From positions 520,501 to 584,500 of the forward strand of contig NZ_CP022364.1 of assembly GCF_003119115.1 (NCBI RefSeq): a stretch of 64,000 bases of DNA. The letters are read 5' to 3'. Both the position numbers and the translations under genes were made by a program. The notes under the pieces were generated by a model. The model was not told the origin of the DNA and did no database searches. It saw nothing but the letters and a program-made list of their open reading frames with translations. This DNA comes from Azospirillum sp. TSH58. GTDB lineage: Bacteria > Pseudomonadota > Alphaproteobacteria > Azospirillales > Azospirillaceae. Shown here piece after piece: positions 35,648 through 45,134 of the stretch (position 1 is the stretch's first letter; the number at the start of each line of letters is the position of its first letter).

Positions 35648-36244
35648 TCAGCCCTTGCCTTCGCCGGGCGGCGTGCGGACGGCGGTGGCGGCGAGATACT
35701 GGGCCGCCGTGCGCAGCAGGAACTCCGCCACGGCCATGTCGCCCAGGTCGCGGTCGGGGCCGCCCAAACGATGGCGGCGGTCGGCGTCGATCAGGCCGGT
35801 GGCGATCACCTGGGCGGTCAGCCACGCCCGCTGGTCCTCATCCGGCACGCCGGCCATGCGCTCCAGCATCTCGTTGCAGGCGTGGTCGATCGTCCCCAGG
35901 CCGGGCCGGTCGGACGACAGGTAGCTGGACTCGTTGCGCGGCGCCGGTTCCCCGACGTAGGAGCGGGCGAGCAGCGCCGTCTCCAGGGTCAGGCGGAAGG
36001 CGGTGCGGCGCGGCCGCCCCTTCCGCCGCAGGCGCAGCGCCATCATGGTGAAGAGCTGGGCCACCGCCTCCACCCGCTCCGCCGGCACCTCGTCGAGGAT
36101 GTCGACGATCTCGGCGCTGACGGCGTTGCGCGGCGCCTTCTCGCCGGGCCGCACCACCGCGGTGGCGAAGACGGCGATCAGGGTGCGCAGGGCGTCGGCC
36201 TGCTCCACGGGAGAGATGCGGCCGATCTGGGCGGGATCGAACAT
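35648..36244 (-). CDS. Hypothetical protein
   Basis: A 198-residue soluble protein I do not recognise. It has no signal peptide or membrane segment. A basic patch (RLRRKGRPRRTAFRLTLETALLARSYVG) lies in the middle. Start ATG 36244 is preceded by GGAG at 8 bp; an upstream in-frame TTG at 36280 is less likely. It is convergent with the Nudix gene and 69 bp downstream of a membrane-protein gene on the same strand, possibly cotranscribed. Confidence 0.65.
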   Translation of the reverse strand: MFDPAQIGRISPVEQADALRTLIAVFATAVVRPGEKAPRNAVSAEIVDILDEVPAERVEAVAQLFTMMALRLRRKGRPRRTAFRLTLETALLARSYVGEPAPRNESSYLSSDRPGLGTIDHACNEMLERMAGVPDEDQRAWLTAQVIATGLIDADRRHRLGGPDRDLGDMAVAEFLLRTAAQYLAATAVRTPPGEGKG

Positions 36245-36313
36245 GGGGGGCGCTCCGCTCTGGCTGAGAGGGATGGACAACTCCTCTCAACAATGTTGGG
36301 ACGCTCGGGCCGG

Positions 36314-36793
36314 TCAGGAATCCCCCTCCTTCGGGTCGATGGTCTCCGCCCGCCGGCTGATCAGCTGGTAGAGCCCCAGCCCGAGCACCATGAAGACGAT
36401 GACCATCAGGAGGATGGCCGGATACACCATGTCGCTCATGTCCGAGGTCCGCGCCTCGAACACCAGCACCAGCCCTTCCAGGCTGGCGGCGATGATGATG
36501 GTGGTCAGGAACTTGGTCAGGGTGCGCCGCGCCTCGTCGGCGTGCCGCAACTCGCGGTCGTGCTCCAGCTCCTCCTCGTAGAGATACTTGGCGATCTCGA
36601 AGACGGCGATGGCCAGCACGATCATGCCCACCCCGTTCAGCAGCCCGTGCGTCGTCGCCTCGATGTCGAGGAGCAGGAGGCTGTGAAACACCGAGTAGGC
36701 GGCCACGCCGATGAACACCAGGGCGAACAGCATCAACACGCCGGTCGCCAGGAAATACATGACGCGCGACGCCTTCTGAAATCCGTTCCCCAC
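36314..36793 (-). CDS. Hypothetical membrane protein, four helices
   Basis: About 159 residues with four hydrophobic segments: VMYFLATGVLMLFALVFIG, GLLNGVGMIVLAIAVFEIA, a segment around FLTTIIIAASLEGLVLVF, and AILLMVIVFMVLGLGLYQL. The charged loop EEELEHDRELRHADEARR lies between the second and third. I recognise no family with confidence. The start is taken as GTG 36793 with AAAGGGA upstream; ATG 36760 is an alternative. Confidence 0.7.
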   Translation of the reverse strand: MGNGFQKASRVMYFLATGVLMLFALVFIGVAAYSVFHSLLLLDIEATTHGLLNGVGMIVLAIAVFEIAKYLYEEELEHDRELRHADEARRTLTKFLTTIIIAASLEGLVLVFEARTSDMSDMVYPAILLMVIVFMVLGLGLYQLISRRAETIDPKEGDS

Positions 36794-36958
36794 GATCCGT
36801 TTCCCTTTCCGACGCGAGAGCCTGTCCTGCGGCTGACAACGCATCGTCCCGGCTTTCGGACCGCCGCCTTGCGGGTCACCCCGGAAGGGAAGGTGGAACC
36901 GGCGGCCCCGTGCGCGTGTTTGGAGTCAGGCAGCACAGGGGATTGTGCCTCCTCGACA

Positions 36959-37000
36959 GGCTCCGCCGCGCTCCCTGAAGCGGCGGAGCCTTTCTTTTCC
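36959..37000 (+). terminator. Orphan plus-strand intrinsic terminator
   Basis: GGCTCCGCCGC (36959-36969), 10-nt loop, GCGGCGGAGCC (36980-36990), then TTTCTTTTCC. An 11-bp stem with a T-rich tail only on the plus strand. The nearest plus-strand gene upstream ends 1.3 kb away (35631), so it probably ends an unannotated RNA starting in 36800-36950. Confidence 0.75.
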
Positions 37001-37072
37001 AACCCCTTGTCTTGTCCCACCCCTTGCGTTTATGGCTGCGGTGCCGGACCACGCCGACCACGGAACCGCCCC

Positions 37073-37483
37073 ATGCCCGAGACCACGCTCCCCACCGCCG
37101 AGTCCCTGCACGCCCTGCTGGACCGCTTTCTGCGCTGCCCGTCGGAGCCGCTGCGCGGCGAATTGAACCAAGCGCTGACCGCCTTCCAGACGGCCTGGAT
37201 CCATGCCCGCGCCGGACAGGATGCCCCGGCGGCGCCCCCGCCCGCTCCCGCAGCGCCCAACCGTGCACCGGCGAAGCCGAAATTCCCGATCGCCGCCGCC
37301 GATCTGGCGGTGCTGGAACGGATGGCCGAAGGCTGGGTCCCCACCGCGGCGGAGATTCCCCGCTGGGTCTGGTTCGAGAACCGGGAACTGGTGACGATGG
37401 AGCCCAACCCCGCCGGCAGCGGGCCGGAGGTGATGCGCCTCGCCCCCGCCGGCTGGGCCGCGCTGGGCCGCCAGCCGGGCTGA
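37073..37483 (+). CDS. Hypothetical protein
   Basis: A 136-residue protein with no recognised family. An N-terminal helical part (1-48) is joined by an Ala/Pro-rich linker (about 50-68) to a C-terminal part with PRWVWFENRELVTMEPN. No signal peptide. The gene starts 73 bp after the orphan terminator, so read-through could control it. Right after the stop codon comes a 15-bp tandem duplication and then the terminator of the convergent ABC transporter gene. Confidence 0.65.
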   Translation: MPETTLPTAESLHALLDRFLRCPSEPLRGELNQALTAFQTAWIHARAGQDAPAAPPPAPAAPNRAPAKPKFPIAAADLAVLERMAEGWVPTAAEIPRWVWFENRELVTMEPNPAGSGPEVMRLAPAGWAALGRQPG

Positions 37484-37513
37484 GAAGCGGCCGGCAAAGA
37501 AGCGGCCAACAAA
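37484..37513. repeat. 15-bp tandem duplication immediately after a stop codon
   Basis: GAAGCGGCCGGCAAA (37484-37498) and GAAGCGGCCAACAAA (37499-37513), 13 of 15 identical, starting at the base after TGA (37481-37483). Confidence 0.85.
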
Positions 37514-37523
37514 AAAGGGGCCC

Positions 37524-37553
37524 AAAAAAAGGGGAGGCCGAAGCCTCCCCTTT
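37524..37553 (-). terminator. Terminator after the BMP-type binding-protein gene
   Basis: On the minus strand GGGGAGGC, a TTCG tetraloop, GCCTCCCC and seven Ts. A textbook intrinsic terminator 24 bp after the stop codon. Confidence 0.93.
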
Positions 37554-37576
37554 CCCATTCGGCAACCGGTTCCGGC

Positions 37577-38668
37577 TTACTTCGGAACCTTGCCCTGCAC
37601 GCCCTCGACGTACCAGTCCATCTTCAGGATCTGCTCGTCGGTGGCCTGCTTGCCTTCGGCGATCACGACCTTGCCGGACTGGTCCTTCACAGGCCCCTGG
37701 AAGGAGTGGCGCTTGCCTTCCATGATGTCGGTGCGGGTCTTCTCCGCCGCCGCGACGACGTCGGCCGGGAGCGCCGGGTTGTAGGGGGCCAGGAACAGCA
37801 TGTGGTCCTTGAAGCCGCCCCAGGTGTCCTGCGACTTCCAGGAGCCGTCCAGCGCCGCCTTGACGCGGTTCACATAGTACTCGCGCCAATCGTCCACGAT
37901 GGCGGTCAGATGCGCCTTCGGGCCGAAGCGGGTCATGTCGGACGACTGGCCGAACACCCACAGGCCGCGCTCCTGCGCGACCTGGATGGCCGCCGGGCTG
38001 TCGGTGTGCAGCGAGATCACGTCGGCGCCCTGGTCGATCAGCGCCTTGGCGGCCTCGGCTTCCTTGCCGGGGTCGTACCAGCTGTTCACCCAGACGACGC
38101 GGACCTCGGCCTTGGGGTTCACCTCGCGCATGGCGATGGTGAAGGCGTTGATGCCGCTGACCACCTCGGGGATCGGGAAGGATCCGATGTAGCCGATGAT
38201 GTTCGACTTGGTCATCTTACCGGCGATCTGGCCGATGACCGTGCGGGCCTCGTAGAAGCGCGCGGAGTAGGTGGCGACGTTGGCCGAACGCTTGTAGCCG
38301 GTGGCGTGCTCGAACTTCACGTCGGGGTGGCGCTGCGCGACCTTCAGCGTCGGGTTCATGAAGCCGAAGGAGGTCGTGAAGATCAGCTTGTGGCCGGAGG
38401 AGGCGAGCTGCTCGATCACGCGCTCGGCGTCGGCGCCCTCGGGCACGTTCTCGACGAAGGTGGTGGTGACCTTGTCGCCCAGCTCCTTCTCCACGGCCAG
38501 ACGGCCCTGGTCGTGCTGGTAGCTGTAGCCGTGGTCGCTGATCGGACCGACATAGACGAAGCCGACCTTCATCTTCTCCTGCGCGTCGGCCGCGCCGACG
38601 CCCAGCGCCAGCATGGCGGCGCCGGTGGCCAGACCCATCAGGGCCTTGCCCATGGTCCTTCTGTTCAC
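37577..38668 (-). CDS. BMP-family ABC transporter substrate-binding protein
   Basis: A 363-residue periplasmic binding protein. A signal peptide covers about 1-29 (ALMGLATGAAMLALGVGAADA then QEKM). The mature part follows the basic-membrane-protein/PnrA type: KVGFVYVGPISDHGYSYQHDQG, FTTSFGFMNPT and GYIGSFPIPEVVSGINAFT. Relatives bind purine nucleosides, but the ligand here is not proven. The start is GTG 38668 with GGGAG upstream. It is the last gene of the importer operon, after the ATPase and two permeases; the binding protein is more often first. Confidence 0.93.
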   Translation of the reverse strand: MNRRTMGKALMGLATGAAMLALGVGAADAQEKMKVGFVYVGPISDHGYSYQHDQGRLAVEKELGDKVTTTFVENVPEGADAERVIEQLASSGHKLIFTTSFGFMNPTLKVAQRHPDVKFEHATGYKRSANVATYSARFYEARTVIGQIAGKMTKSNIIGYIGSFPIPEVVSGINAFTIAMREVNPKAEVRVVWVNSWYDPGKEAEAAKALIDQGADVISLHTDSPAAIQVAQERGLWVFGQSSDMTRFGPKAHLTAIVDDWREYYVNRVKAALDGSWKSQDTWGGFKDHMLFLAPYNPALPADVVAAAEKTRTDIMEGKRHSFQGPVKDQSGKVVIAEGKQATDEQILKMDWYVEGVQGKVPK

Positions 38669-38728
38669 GTGTTTGCTCCCTGATCCAATTGATTGAGCAC
38701 GAACATAAGACTTGCAAACATCCCGGCG

Positions 38729-38758
38729 CCCGTCAGGCGTCGACCCGTCAGGCGTCGG
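38729..38758. repeat. 15-bp tandem duplication over the permease stop codon
   Basis: CCCGTCAGGCGTCG plus one base occurs at 38729-38743 and 38744-38758 (14 of 15 identical). The real stop (38748-38750) and a second in-frame TGA 15 bp later are both inside the duplication. Confidence 0.9.
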
Positions 38759-39680
38759 GATGGAAAACCTTCCCGAGGCTGGCCGGCGCGTTCAGCCGGA
38801 TTCGGGCGACATCGCGTGAAATCACCACCAGGACGATGACGGTAGCCAGATAAGGCAGCATCGACAAGAGTTGTGACGGAATGTCGATTCCCAGCCCCTG
38901 GACGTGGAGCTGCGCGATGGTCACCCCGCCGAACAGCCAGGCGCCGAGCAGCACGCGGCCCGGCTTCCAGGTCGCGAAGACCACCAGCGCCAGCGCGATC
39001 CAGCCGCGCCCCGAGGAGATGCCCTCCGCCCACATCGGCGTGTAGTCGAGCGACAGAAAGGCCCCGCCCATGCCGCTCATGGCGCCGCCGAACAGCACGG
39101 CGAGGAAGCGGATGCGGATGACCTTGTAGCCGAGCGCATGGGCCGCCGCGTGGTTCTCGCCGACGGCGCGCAGGATCAGCCCCTTGCGCGTGGCGTAGAG
39201 GAACCAGTGCACGGCCGGCACCGCCGCCAGCGCCAGATAGACCAGCGCGTCCTGCCCGAACAGCGCCTTGCCGATCACCGGCAGGTCGGTCAGGCCGGGG
39301 ATGTAGAGTTCCGGCACGTCGGCGATGGGAATGCCGACGAAGCCCTGCCCGATCAGCGCCGACAGGCCGACACCGAACAGCGTCAGCGCGAGGCCGGTCG
39401 CCACCTGATTGGCGAGCAGGAGCAGGGTCAGCACGCCGAACAGCGCCGCCATGCCCGCCCCCGCCGCGGCCCCCGCGACGAAGCCGAGCGTGGAGCTGCC
39501 GGTCTGTACCGCCACGGCGAAGCCGCAGACGGCGCCCACCAGCATCATGCCCTCGACGCCCAGGTTCAGGACACCGGACTTCTCCACCACCAGCTCGCCG
39601 AGTGCGGCGAACAGCAGCGGCGTGGCGGCGGCCAGCATGGCCGCCAGGATCGGGCCGAGAAGGGCCAGTTCGGCGCTCAT
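38748..39680 (-). CDS. ABC transporter permease (BMP/nucleoside type), subunit 2
   Basis: A 310-residue inner-membrane permease of the RbsC/BmpC-like family, with about eight hydrophobic helices. Conserved parts are LNLGVEGMMLVGAVCGF, ALTLFGVGLSALIGQGFVG and the cytoplasmic coupling segment AVGENHAAAHALGY near residue 205. It overlaps the upstream permease gene by 4 bp (ATGA), so the two are translationally coupled and likely heterodimerise. Its stop codon lies in a 15-bp duplication. Confidence 0.93.
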   Translation of the reverse strand: MSAELALLGPILAAMLAAATPLLFAALGELVVEKSGVLNLGVEGMMLVGAVCGFAVAVQTGSSTLGFVAGAAAGAGMAALFGVLTLLLLANQVATGLALTLFGVGLSALIGQGFVGIPIADVPELYIPGLTDLPVIGKALFGQDALVYLALAAVPAVHWFLYATRKGLILRAVGENHAAAHALGYKVIRIRFLAVLFGGAMSGMGGAFLSLDYTPMWAEGISSGRGWIALALVVFATWKPGRVLLGAWLFGGVTIAQLHVQGLGIDIPSQLLSMLPYLATVIVLVVISRDVARIRLNAPASLGKVFHPDA

Positions 39681-40768
39681 GCCGCGGCCCTCCCCACAAC
39701 AGCCCGCTTCGCGCCGAAGCGCAGGCGGTATCGGATCAGCACGTCGGTCGCCAGCAGGAAGAACAGCAGCATGCCCTGGAACACGCCGGTGATGGCCTTC
39801 GGCAGGCCCAGCGCGATCTGCGCCGCCTCGCCGCCGATGAAGGACAGCGCCATCAAGAAGCCGGCCAGCAGGATGCCCACCGGGTGCAGCCGCCCCAGGA
39901 AGGCGACGATGATGGCGGTGTAGCCGTAGCCGGGGGAGATGGTCGGGTTCATCTGCCCGATCGGCCCGGCGACCTCACCCAGCCCGGCCAGACCGGCCAG
40001 CGCGCCGGACAGCAGCAGCGTCAGCCAGATGATCTTCTTCTGGTTGAAACCGGCGTAGCCCGCCGCCGTCGGGGTCAGGCCGATGACCTTGATCTGGAAG
40101 CCGATGAAGGTCCGCGCCATCAGGAACCAGCCCAACCCCACCGCCAGCAGGGCGAACAGCGAGCCCAGGTGCACGCGCGTCCCGGCGACCAGCAGCGGCA
40201 GCACCGCGTCGGCCTCGAACAGGCGGGACTCCGGGAAGGCGAAGCCGTCCGGGTCGCGGTAAGGGCCGTGCATCAGGTAGTTCAGCAGGTGCAGCGCCAC
40301 GTAGTTCAGCATCAGGCTGGTCAGGATCTCGCTGGCGTTGAAGCGCACCCGCAGGAAGGCGGGGATCGCCGCCCACAGCGCGCCACCGGCCATGCCCGCG
40401 ACGATCATCAGCGGCAGCAGCCACCAGCCGCCCTCGCCGTAGAAGGCCAGCGCCAGACCGCCGCCGGTGATGGCGCCGAGCGTGAGCTGCCCCTCGGCCC
40501 CGATGTTCCACACGTTGGCGCGGAAGCCGATGGCCAGCCCGATGGCGCAGAGCACCAGCGGGGTCGCCTTGACCGCCAGCTCGCCCAGGCCGCGCACCGA
40601 CATCAGCGGCGCGATGAAGAAGGCGTGCAGCGCCTTCACCGGGTCGAAGCCCATGGCCCAGAACAGCAGGAAGCCGCTGACGAGCGTGAGCGCGACCGCC
40701 AGCAGCGGCGTCGCGTAGACCATCGCGCGCGACGCTTCGCCGCGGGGTTCGAGACGGAGGAGGGTCAT
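39677..40768 (-). CDS. ABC transporter permease (BMP/nucleoside type), subunit 1
   Basis: A 363-residue inner-membrane permease. Hydrophobic helices begin at about 17 (MVYATPLLAVALTLVSGFLL). Typical segments are RANVWNIGAEGQLTLGAITG, ILTSLMLNYVALHLLNYLM and the coupling loop VIGLTPTAAGYAGFNQ. It is the longer partner of the pair. It lies downstream of the ATPase gene across a 148-bp gap containing a large palindromic repeat, and upstream of the second permease with a 4-bp overlap. Confidence 0.93.
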   Translation of the reverse strand: MTLLRLEPRGEASRAMVYATPLLAVALTLVSGFLLFWAMGFDPVKALHAFFIAPLMSVRGLGELAVKATPLVLCAIGLAIGFRANVWNIGAEGQLTLGAITGGGLALAFYGEGGWWLLPLMIVAGMAGGALWAAIPAFLRVRFNASEILTSLMLNYVALHLLNYLMHGPYRDPDGFAFPESRLFEADAVLPLLVAGTRVHLGSLFALLAVGLGWFLMARTFIGFQIKVIGLTPTAAGYAGFNQKKIIWLTLLLSGALAGLAGLGEVAGPIGQMNPTISPGYGYTAIIVAFLGRLHPVGILLAGFLMALSFIGGEAAQIALGLPKAITGVFQGMLLFFLLATDVLIRYRLRFGAKRAVVGRAAA

Positions 40769-40792
40769 GCCCGTGCCTTACCGAGGATTGCC

Positions 40793-40898
40793 CCCTCTCC
40801 CCCCTGGGGAGAGGGTTGGGGTGAGGGGGTTGCGCAGGGCGCGGCGTTCGGCAGAAGGGCATCCCCCTCACCCTCCCCTCTCCCCAGGGGGGAGAGGG
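40793..40898. repeat. Large REP-like inverted repeat inside an operon
   Basis: Left arm 40793-40829 (CCCTCTCC... to GTGAGGGGG) and right arm 40863-40898 (CCCCCTCACCC... to GAGAGGG) are near-complementary over about 36 bp, with a 33-bp loop. It separates the ATPase gene from the permease genes. A related sequence is at 55625-55710. Confidence 0.85.
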
Positions 40899-40916
40899 TA
40901 TGAAGCGTCGGTCCCA

Positions 40917-42452
<1,536 letters not shown>

Positions 42453-42769
42453 GGATGGGGAATCCAAGGAGACGGACCGGGTAGGGGTGAAGTCGGCAGG
42501 GCATTGCCAAAGCCATGCCACTTTCGGAGAGTCTTGCCCGTCAAGGCTGTTCGCCGTCAACAGGGGAAGCGGTTGCCCAGCCTGCGGTCATTCGCCCCGT
42601 TCCGGGCGCCCGGGCAGCCCAACAAAGCGGCAGATGACCCAACAAATCAGCAGTTGCTTCGCACACGGACAGATGCCACGCCGCCGCACGGTTGACAAGA
42701 GGCCGCCGTCGTCATCAGCTATGGAAAGGGCCGCCATTTCCGGCGGCCTTTCCTTATGGAGCTTTTGGA
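42453..42769. other. 317-bp divergent region between importer and rnk
   Basis: Contains an imperfect 20-bp tandem repeat (42617-42656, each unit starting CCCAACAAA) and a terminator-like hairpin just before rnk. I see no coding frame and no promoter I would assign. The importer operon and rnk must both be transcribed from here. Confidence 0.5.
42723..42753 (+). promoter_or_regulatory. Hairpin just upstream of rnk (possible attenuator)
   Basis: GGAAAGGGCCGCC (42723-42735), 6-nt loop, GGCGGCCTTTCC (42742-42753), one bulged G. The stem ends 16 bp before the rnk ATG, between any promoter and the gene, so it may terminate a leader RNA or shape translation. Confidence 0.45.
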
Positions 42770-43189
42770 ATGAACCGCAAGTCGATGCTCGGCGATCCGC
42801 CGCCGATCCGAATCACCCCCCATGACCTTGGGCGTCTCGACGTCCTTCTCGCCCATCTCAGCCAGCCCGCCGGCGTCATCGACTTCCTCCAGCGCGAGGT
42901 CGACCGTGCCGATGTCGCGGATTCCCCCGACGGCGGCGGCACGCCCTTCGTCCGGCTCGGCAGCCGGGTCACCTTCGCGGACGACCGGGGCACGCGGCAC
43001 ACCGCCACACTCATCACACCGGACGAAGCGGCCCGGCGCCAGGACGGCATCTCGATCCTGACCCCGGTGGGCGCCGCCCTGCTCGGCCTGTCCGAGGGGC
43101 AATCCATCGCCTACGGCACGCTCGACGGCCGCACCAAGTCGGTGCAGGTCCTGCGGATCGAACCTCCGGCGGGCCCTCCGGCGGGCTGA
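42770..43189 (+). CDS. rnk: Nucleoside diphosphate kinase regulator Rnk (GreA/B C-terminal domain)
   Basis: A 139-residue protein. The N-terminal part (IRITPHDLGRLDVLLAHL) is a short helical region and the C-terminal part is the FKBP-like GreA/GreB domain (RLGSRVTFADDRGT, ILTPVGAALLGLSEGQSIAY). Rnk-type proteins bind RNA polymerase but lack the long Gre coiled coil. The start ATG 42770 is preceded by TGGAG. The end is unusual: PPAG is repeated (12-bp perfect duplication) directly before the stop, and three further 12-bp CTGA-containing units follow. Confidence 0.9.
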   Translation: MNRKSMLGDPPPIRITPHDLGRLDVLLAHLSQPAGVIDFLQREVDRADVADSPDGGGTPFVRLGSRVTFADDRGTRHTATLITPDEAARRQDGISILTPVGAALLGLSEGQSIAYGTLDGRTKSVQVLRIEPPAGPPAG

Positions 43190-43221
43190 CGGCCCGCCTG
43201 AAGGACCGTCTGACGGTCCAT
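43163..43221. repeat. 12-bp periodic repeats across the rnk stop codon
   Basis: CCTCCGGCGGGC occurs twice (43163-43174, 43175-43186), then three 12-bp units start at 43186, 43198 and 43210, each CTGA followed by A/C-GG and ending with CC-containing bases. The first CTGA holds the stop codon, so TGA recurs every 12 bp in frame. Confidence 0.9.
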
Positions 43222-43358
43222 CGACCACGGCTTGCACCGTGGCGCGTCCGCTGAAAAGGCGGACGCGCCATGCAAGGGCCCGCCCCTCGCCACCCTTGCC
43301 TCCCCTGCCCCCTTCGCCCAACTATCGGGGACTTGAACGGGACATTCGGAGCACGGGC

Positions 43359-44264
43359 ATGACGGCGGAACAGGCGGGCTACGCGATCCTGGAGGACCGG
43401 GGCGTGATCGCGGTCGCAGGCGAGGACCGGGCGGCCTTCCTGCAAGGGCTGGTGTCCAACGACGTGCGCCGCGTCGCAGCGGACCGCGCCGTCTACGCCC
43501 TGTTCCTGACCCCGCAGGGCAAGTTCCTGCACGACTTCCGCATCGCCGAATCGGACGGCGCCCTTCTGCTCGACCCCGAGACGGACCGGCGGGAGGAATT
43601 CCTGCGCCGCCTGAAGATGTACAAGCTGCGCTCCAAGATCACGCTGGAGGACCGGGCCGGCGCCCTGGTGGCCGTCGCGCTGTTCGGCGGCGACGCCCTC
43701 GCCCGGCTGGGCCTGCCCGACGAGGCCGGTGCGGCGGTGCCCTTCGCCGGCGGCGTCGCCTTCACCGACCCCCGCCTGCCGGCGCTGGGCGCCCGCGCCT
43801 TCCTGCCGCGCGACGGCGTCACGGCGGCTTTGGAGGCGGCGGGCTTCGCGCCGCGCGGCGCGGAGGACTACGACCGGCTGCGCCTGTCGCTCGGCGTTCC
43901 GGAGGGCAGCCGCGACCTCACGCCCGACAAGGCGCTGCCCCTGGAGAACGATCTGGACGACCTCAACGCCATCTCCTGGGACAAGGGCTGCTACATGGGG
44001 CAGGAGCTGACCGCCCGCACCAAGTACCGCGCCCTGATCAGGAAGAAGCTGTTTCCGGTCACGCTGGACGGCCCTCTGCCCGCCCCCGGCACGCCGGTGA
44101 CGCTCGACGGCAAGGAAGTCGGCGAGATTCGCAGCGGTCACGGTTCCTCCGCCCTGGCGTTGTTGCGGCTGGAAGACCTCACCCGTGCGGGGCAAGACGG
44201 ATTGGTCTTGACAGCGGGAGAGGCCACAGTCACGCCGGCAAAGCCAGTCTGGGCAAGCTTTTGA
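43359..44264 (+). CDS. ygfZ: YgfZ/GcvT-family folate-binding protein
   Basis: A 301-residue protein of the aminomethyltransferase-like fold, needed with tetrahydrofolate for maintenance of some iron-sulfur enzymes. The diagnostic motif K-G-C-Y-x-G-Q-E appears as DKGCYMGQELTAR near residue 210, including the redox-active cysteine. LQGLVSNDVRR at the N-terminus and ALPLENDLDDLNAISW before the motif are also typical. Start ATG 43359 (MTAEQAGYAIL); the upstream frame is Pro/Arg-rich and not protein-like. It is independent of gcv genes. Confidence 0.93.
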   Translation: MTAEQAGYAILEDRGVIAVAGEDRAAFLQGLVSNDVRRVAADRAVYALFLTPQGKFLHDFRIAESDGALLLDPETDRREEFLRRLKMYKLRSKITLEDRAGALVAVALFGGDALARLGLPDEAGAAVPFAGGVAFTDPRLPALGARAFLPRDGVTAALEAAGFAPRGAEDYDRLRLSLGVPEGSRDLTPDKALPLENDLDDLNAISWDKGCYMGQELTARTKYRALIRKKLFPVTLDGPLPAPGTPVTLDGKEVGEIRSGHGSSALALLRLEDLTRAGQDGLVLTAGEATVTPAKPVWASF

Positions 44265-44424
44265 GTTCTGCGTCAGTTTTATTCCCGAAACTTGCACGGA
44301 CTAGCCGAAAGATTTTTTCGATTTTCCGCGTGACCATTCCCTCCAAACCCCTGTTGTCGATCTGCCTTACCGAGACAAACCAAGGCACTCAACCGACACG
44401 CCGAAACACGGAGAGGAGTGAGTT

Positions 44425-45036
44425 ATGCGGAGGGAAATCATCGCGGCTGCGTCCGTCCTGGCGCTGATGACCGGCACGGCGATGGCGCAGACGACGTCGC
44501 CGACCACCGGCAGCCCCGCCACAGGCGCCCCGACCGCGACCGAGATGAACAACAGCGGCAGCACCATGCCGGGCGGCAGCGCCGCGACCGGCAGCGCCTC
44601 CGGCCTGACCGGCGGCACGCTGGCCAGCGCCGAGAACATGATGGGCAAGAACGTCTACGGCACCGACAACGAGAAGGTCGGCGAGGTCGAGGACATCATC
44701 CTCGACAGCAACGGCCAGGCCCAGCAGCTCGTGATCTCCTCGGGCGGCTTCCTCGGCATCGGCGAGAAGCAGATCGCCGTGGACATCAGCAACGCCAACT
44801 GGGACGCCCAGCAGGAGCGCGTTCAGCTCTCGGGGATGACTCGCGATCAGGTGAAGGCCATGCCGGAGTTCGAATACTCCGACACCACCACCTCGCTGAA
44901 CCGGAACAAGGACAAGGCCGGCGACACGGTGAACGGCGCTGCCAGCCGTGACGCCACCGGCACCAGCGGCACCATGACCGCTCCGGGCGGCGCCACCGGC
45001 ACCCCGCCGGCCGCCCCGACGGGCACCGGCCAGTAA
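44425..45036 (+). CDS. Secreted PRC-barrel domain protein
   Basis: A 203-residue protein with a signal peptide (MRREIIAAASVLALMTGTAMA, cleavage before QTT). A Thr/Ser/Gly-rich linker to about 65 leads to one PRC-barrel domain (MMGKNVYGTDNEKVGEVEDIILDSNG, GFLGIGEKQIAVDI). The C-terminal 40 residues are again low-complexity. Such periplasmic PRC proteins are common in alphaproteobacteria and often stress-related; no function can be assigned. The start is preceded by GGAGAGGAG. The stop codon is inside a 14-bp tandem duplication, followed by a strong terminator. Confidence 0.9.
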   Translation: MRREIIAAASVLALMTGTAMAQTTSPTTGSPATGAPTATEMNNSGSTMPGGSAATGSASGLTGGTLASAENMMGKNVYGTDNEKVGEVEDIILDSNGQAQQLVISSGGFLGIGEKQIAVDISNANWDAQQERVQLSGMTRDQVKAMPEFEYSDTTTSLNRNKDKAGDTVNGAASRDATGTSGTMTAPGGATGTPPAAPTGTGQ

Positions 45037-45055
45037 CAGCGGGCCAGTAACAGCC
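45028..45055. repeat. 14-bp tandem duplication over a stop codon
   Basis: GGCCAGTAACAGC plus one base occurs at 45028-45041 and 45042-45055 (13 of 14 identical), and GGCCAATC starts a partial third copy. The TAA stop (45034-45036) is duplicated. Confidence 0.9.
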
Positions 45056-45080
45056 GGCCAATCGCCGACGTTACCGTCAC

Positions 45081-45117
45081 GAAAAGCCCCCGCGGTCCAG
45101 CGCCGCGGGGGCTTTTC
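45081..45117. terminator. Bidirectional terminator
   Basis: GAAAAGCCCCCGCGG (45081-45095), 7-nt loop, exact complement (45103-45117). A 15-bp stem with A/T runs on both ends; serves the PRC-barrel gene and the convergent gene at 45135. Confidence 0.93.
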
Positions 45118-45134
45118 CCTGTTCAAAACCGCAT

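Noticed and set aside
36870..36960. Possible cobalamin riboswitch (AAGGGAAGGTG... and GGAGTCAGGCAG)
   Set aside because: The essential CCCGCNACTGT core is missing, the spacing is too short and the neighbouring gene has no B12 link.
36870..36960. Possible SRP 4.5S RNA (GGTCA...CCGGAAGG)
   Set aside because: The conserved AGCAGCC of the asymmetric loop is absent.
36733..37020. A 95-codon minus-strand frame over the orphan terminator
   Set aside because: It overlaps another gene, has no homology-like segments and is explained by the hairpin's GC content.
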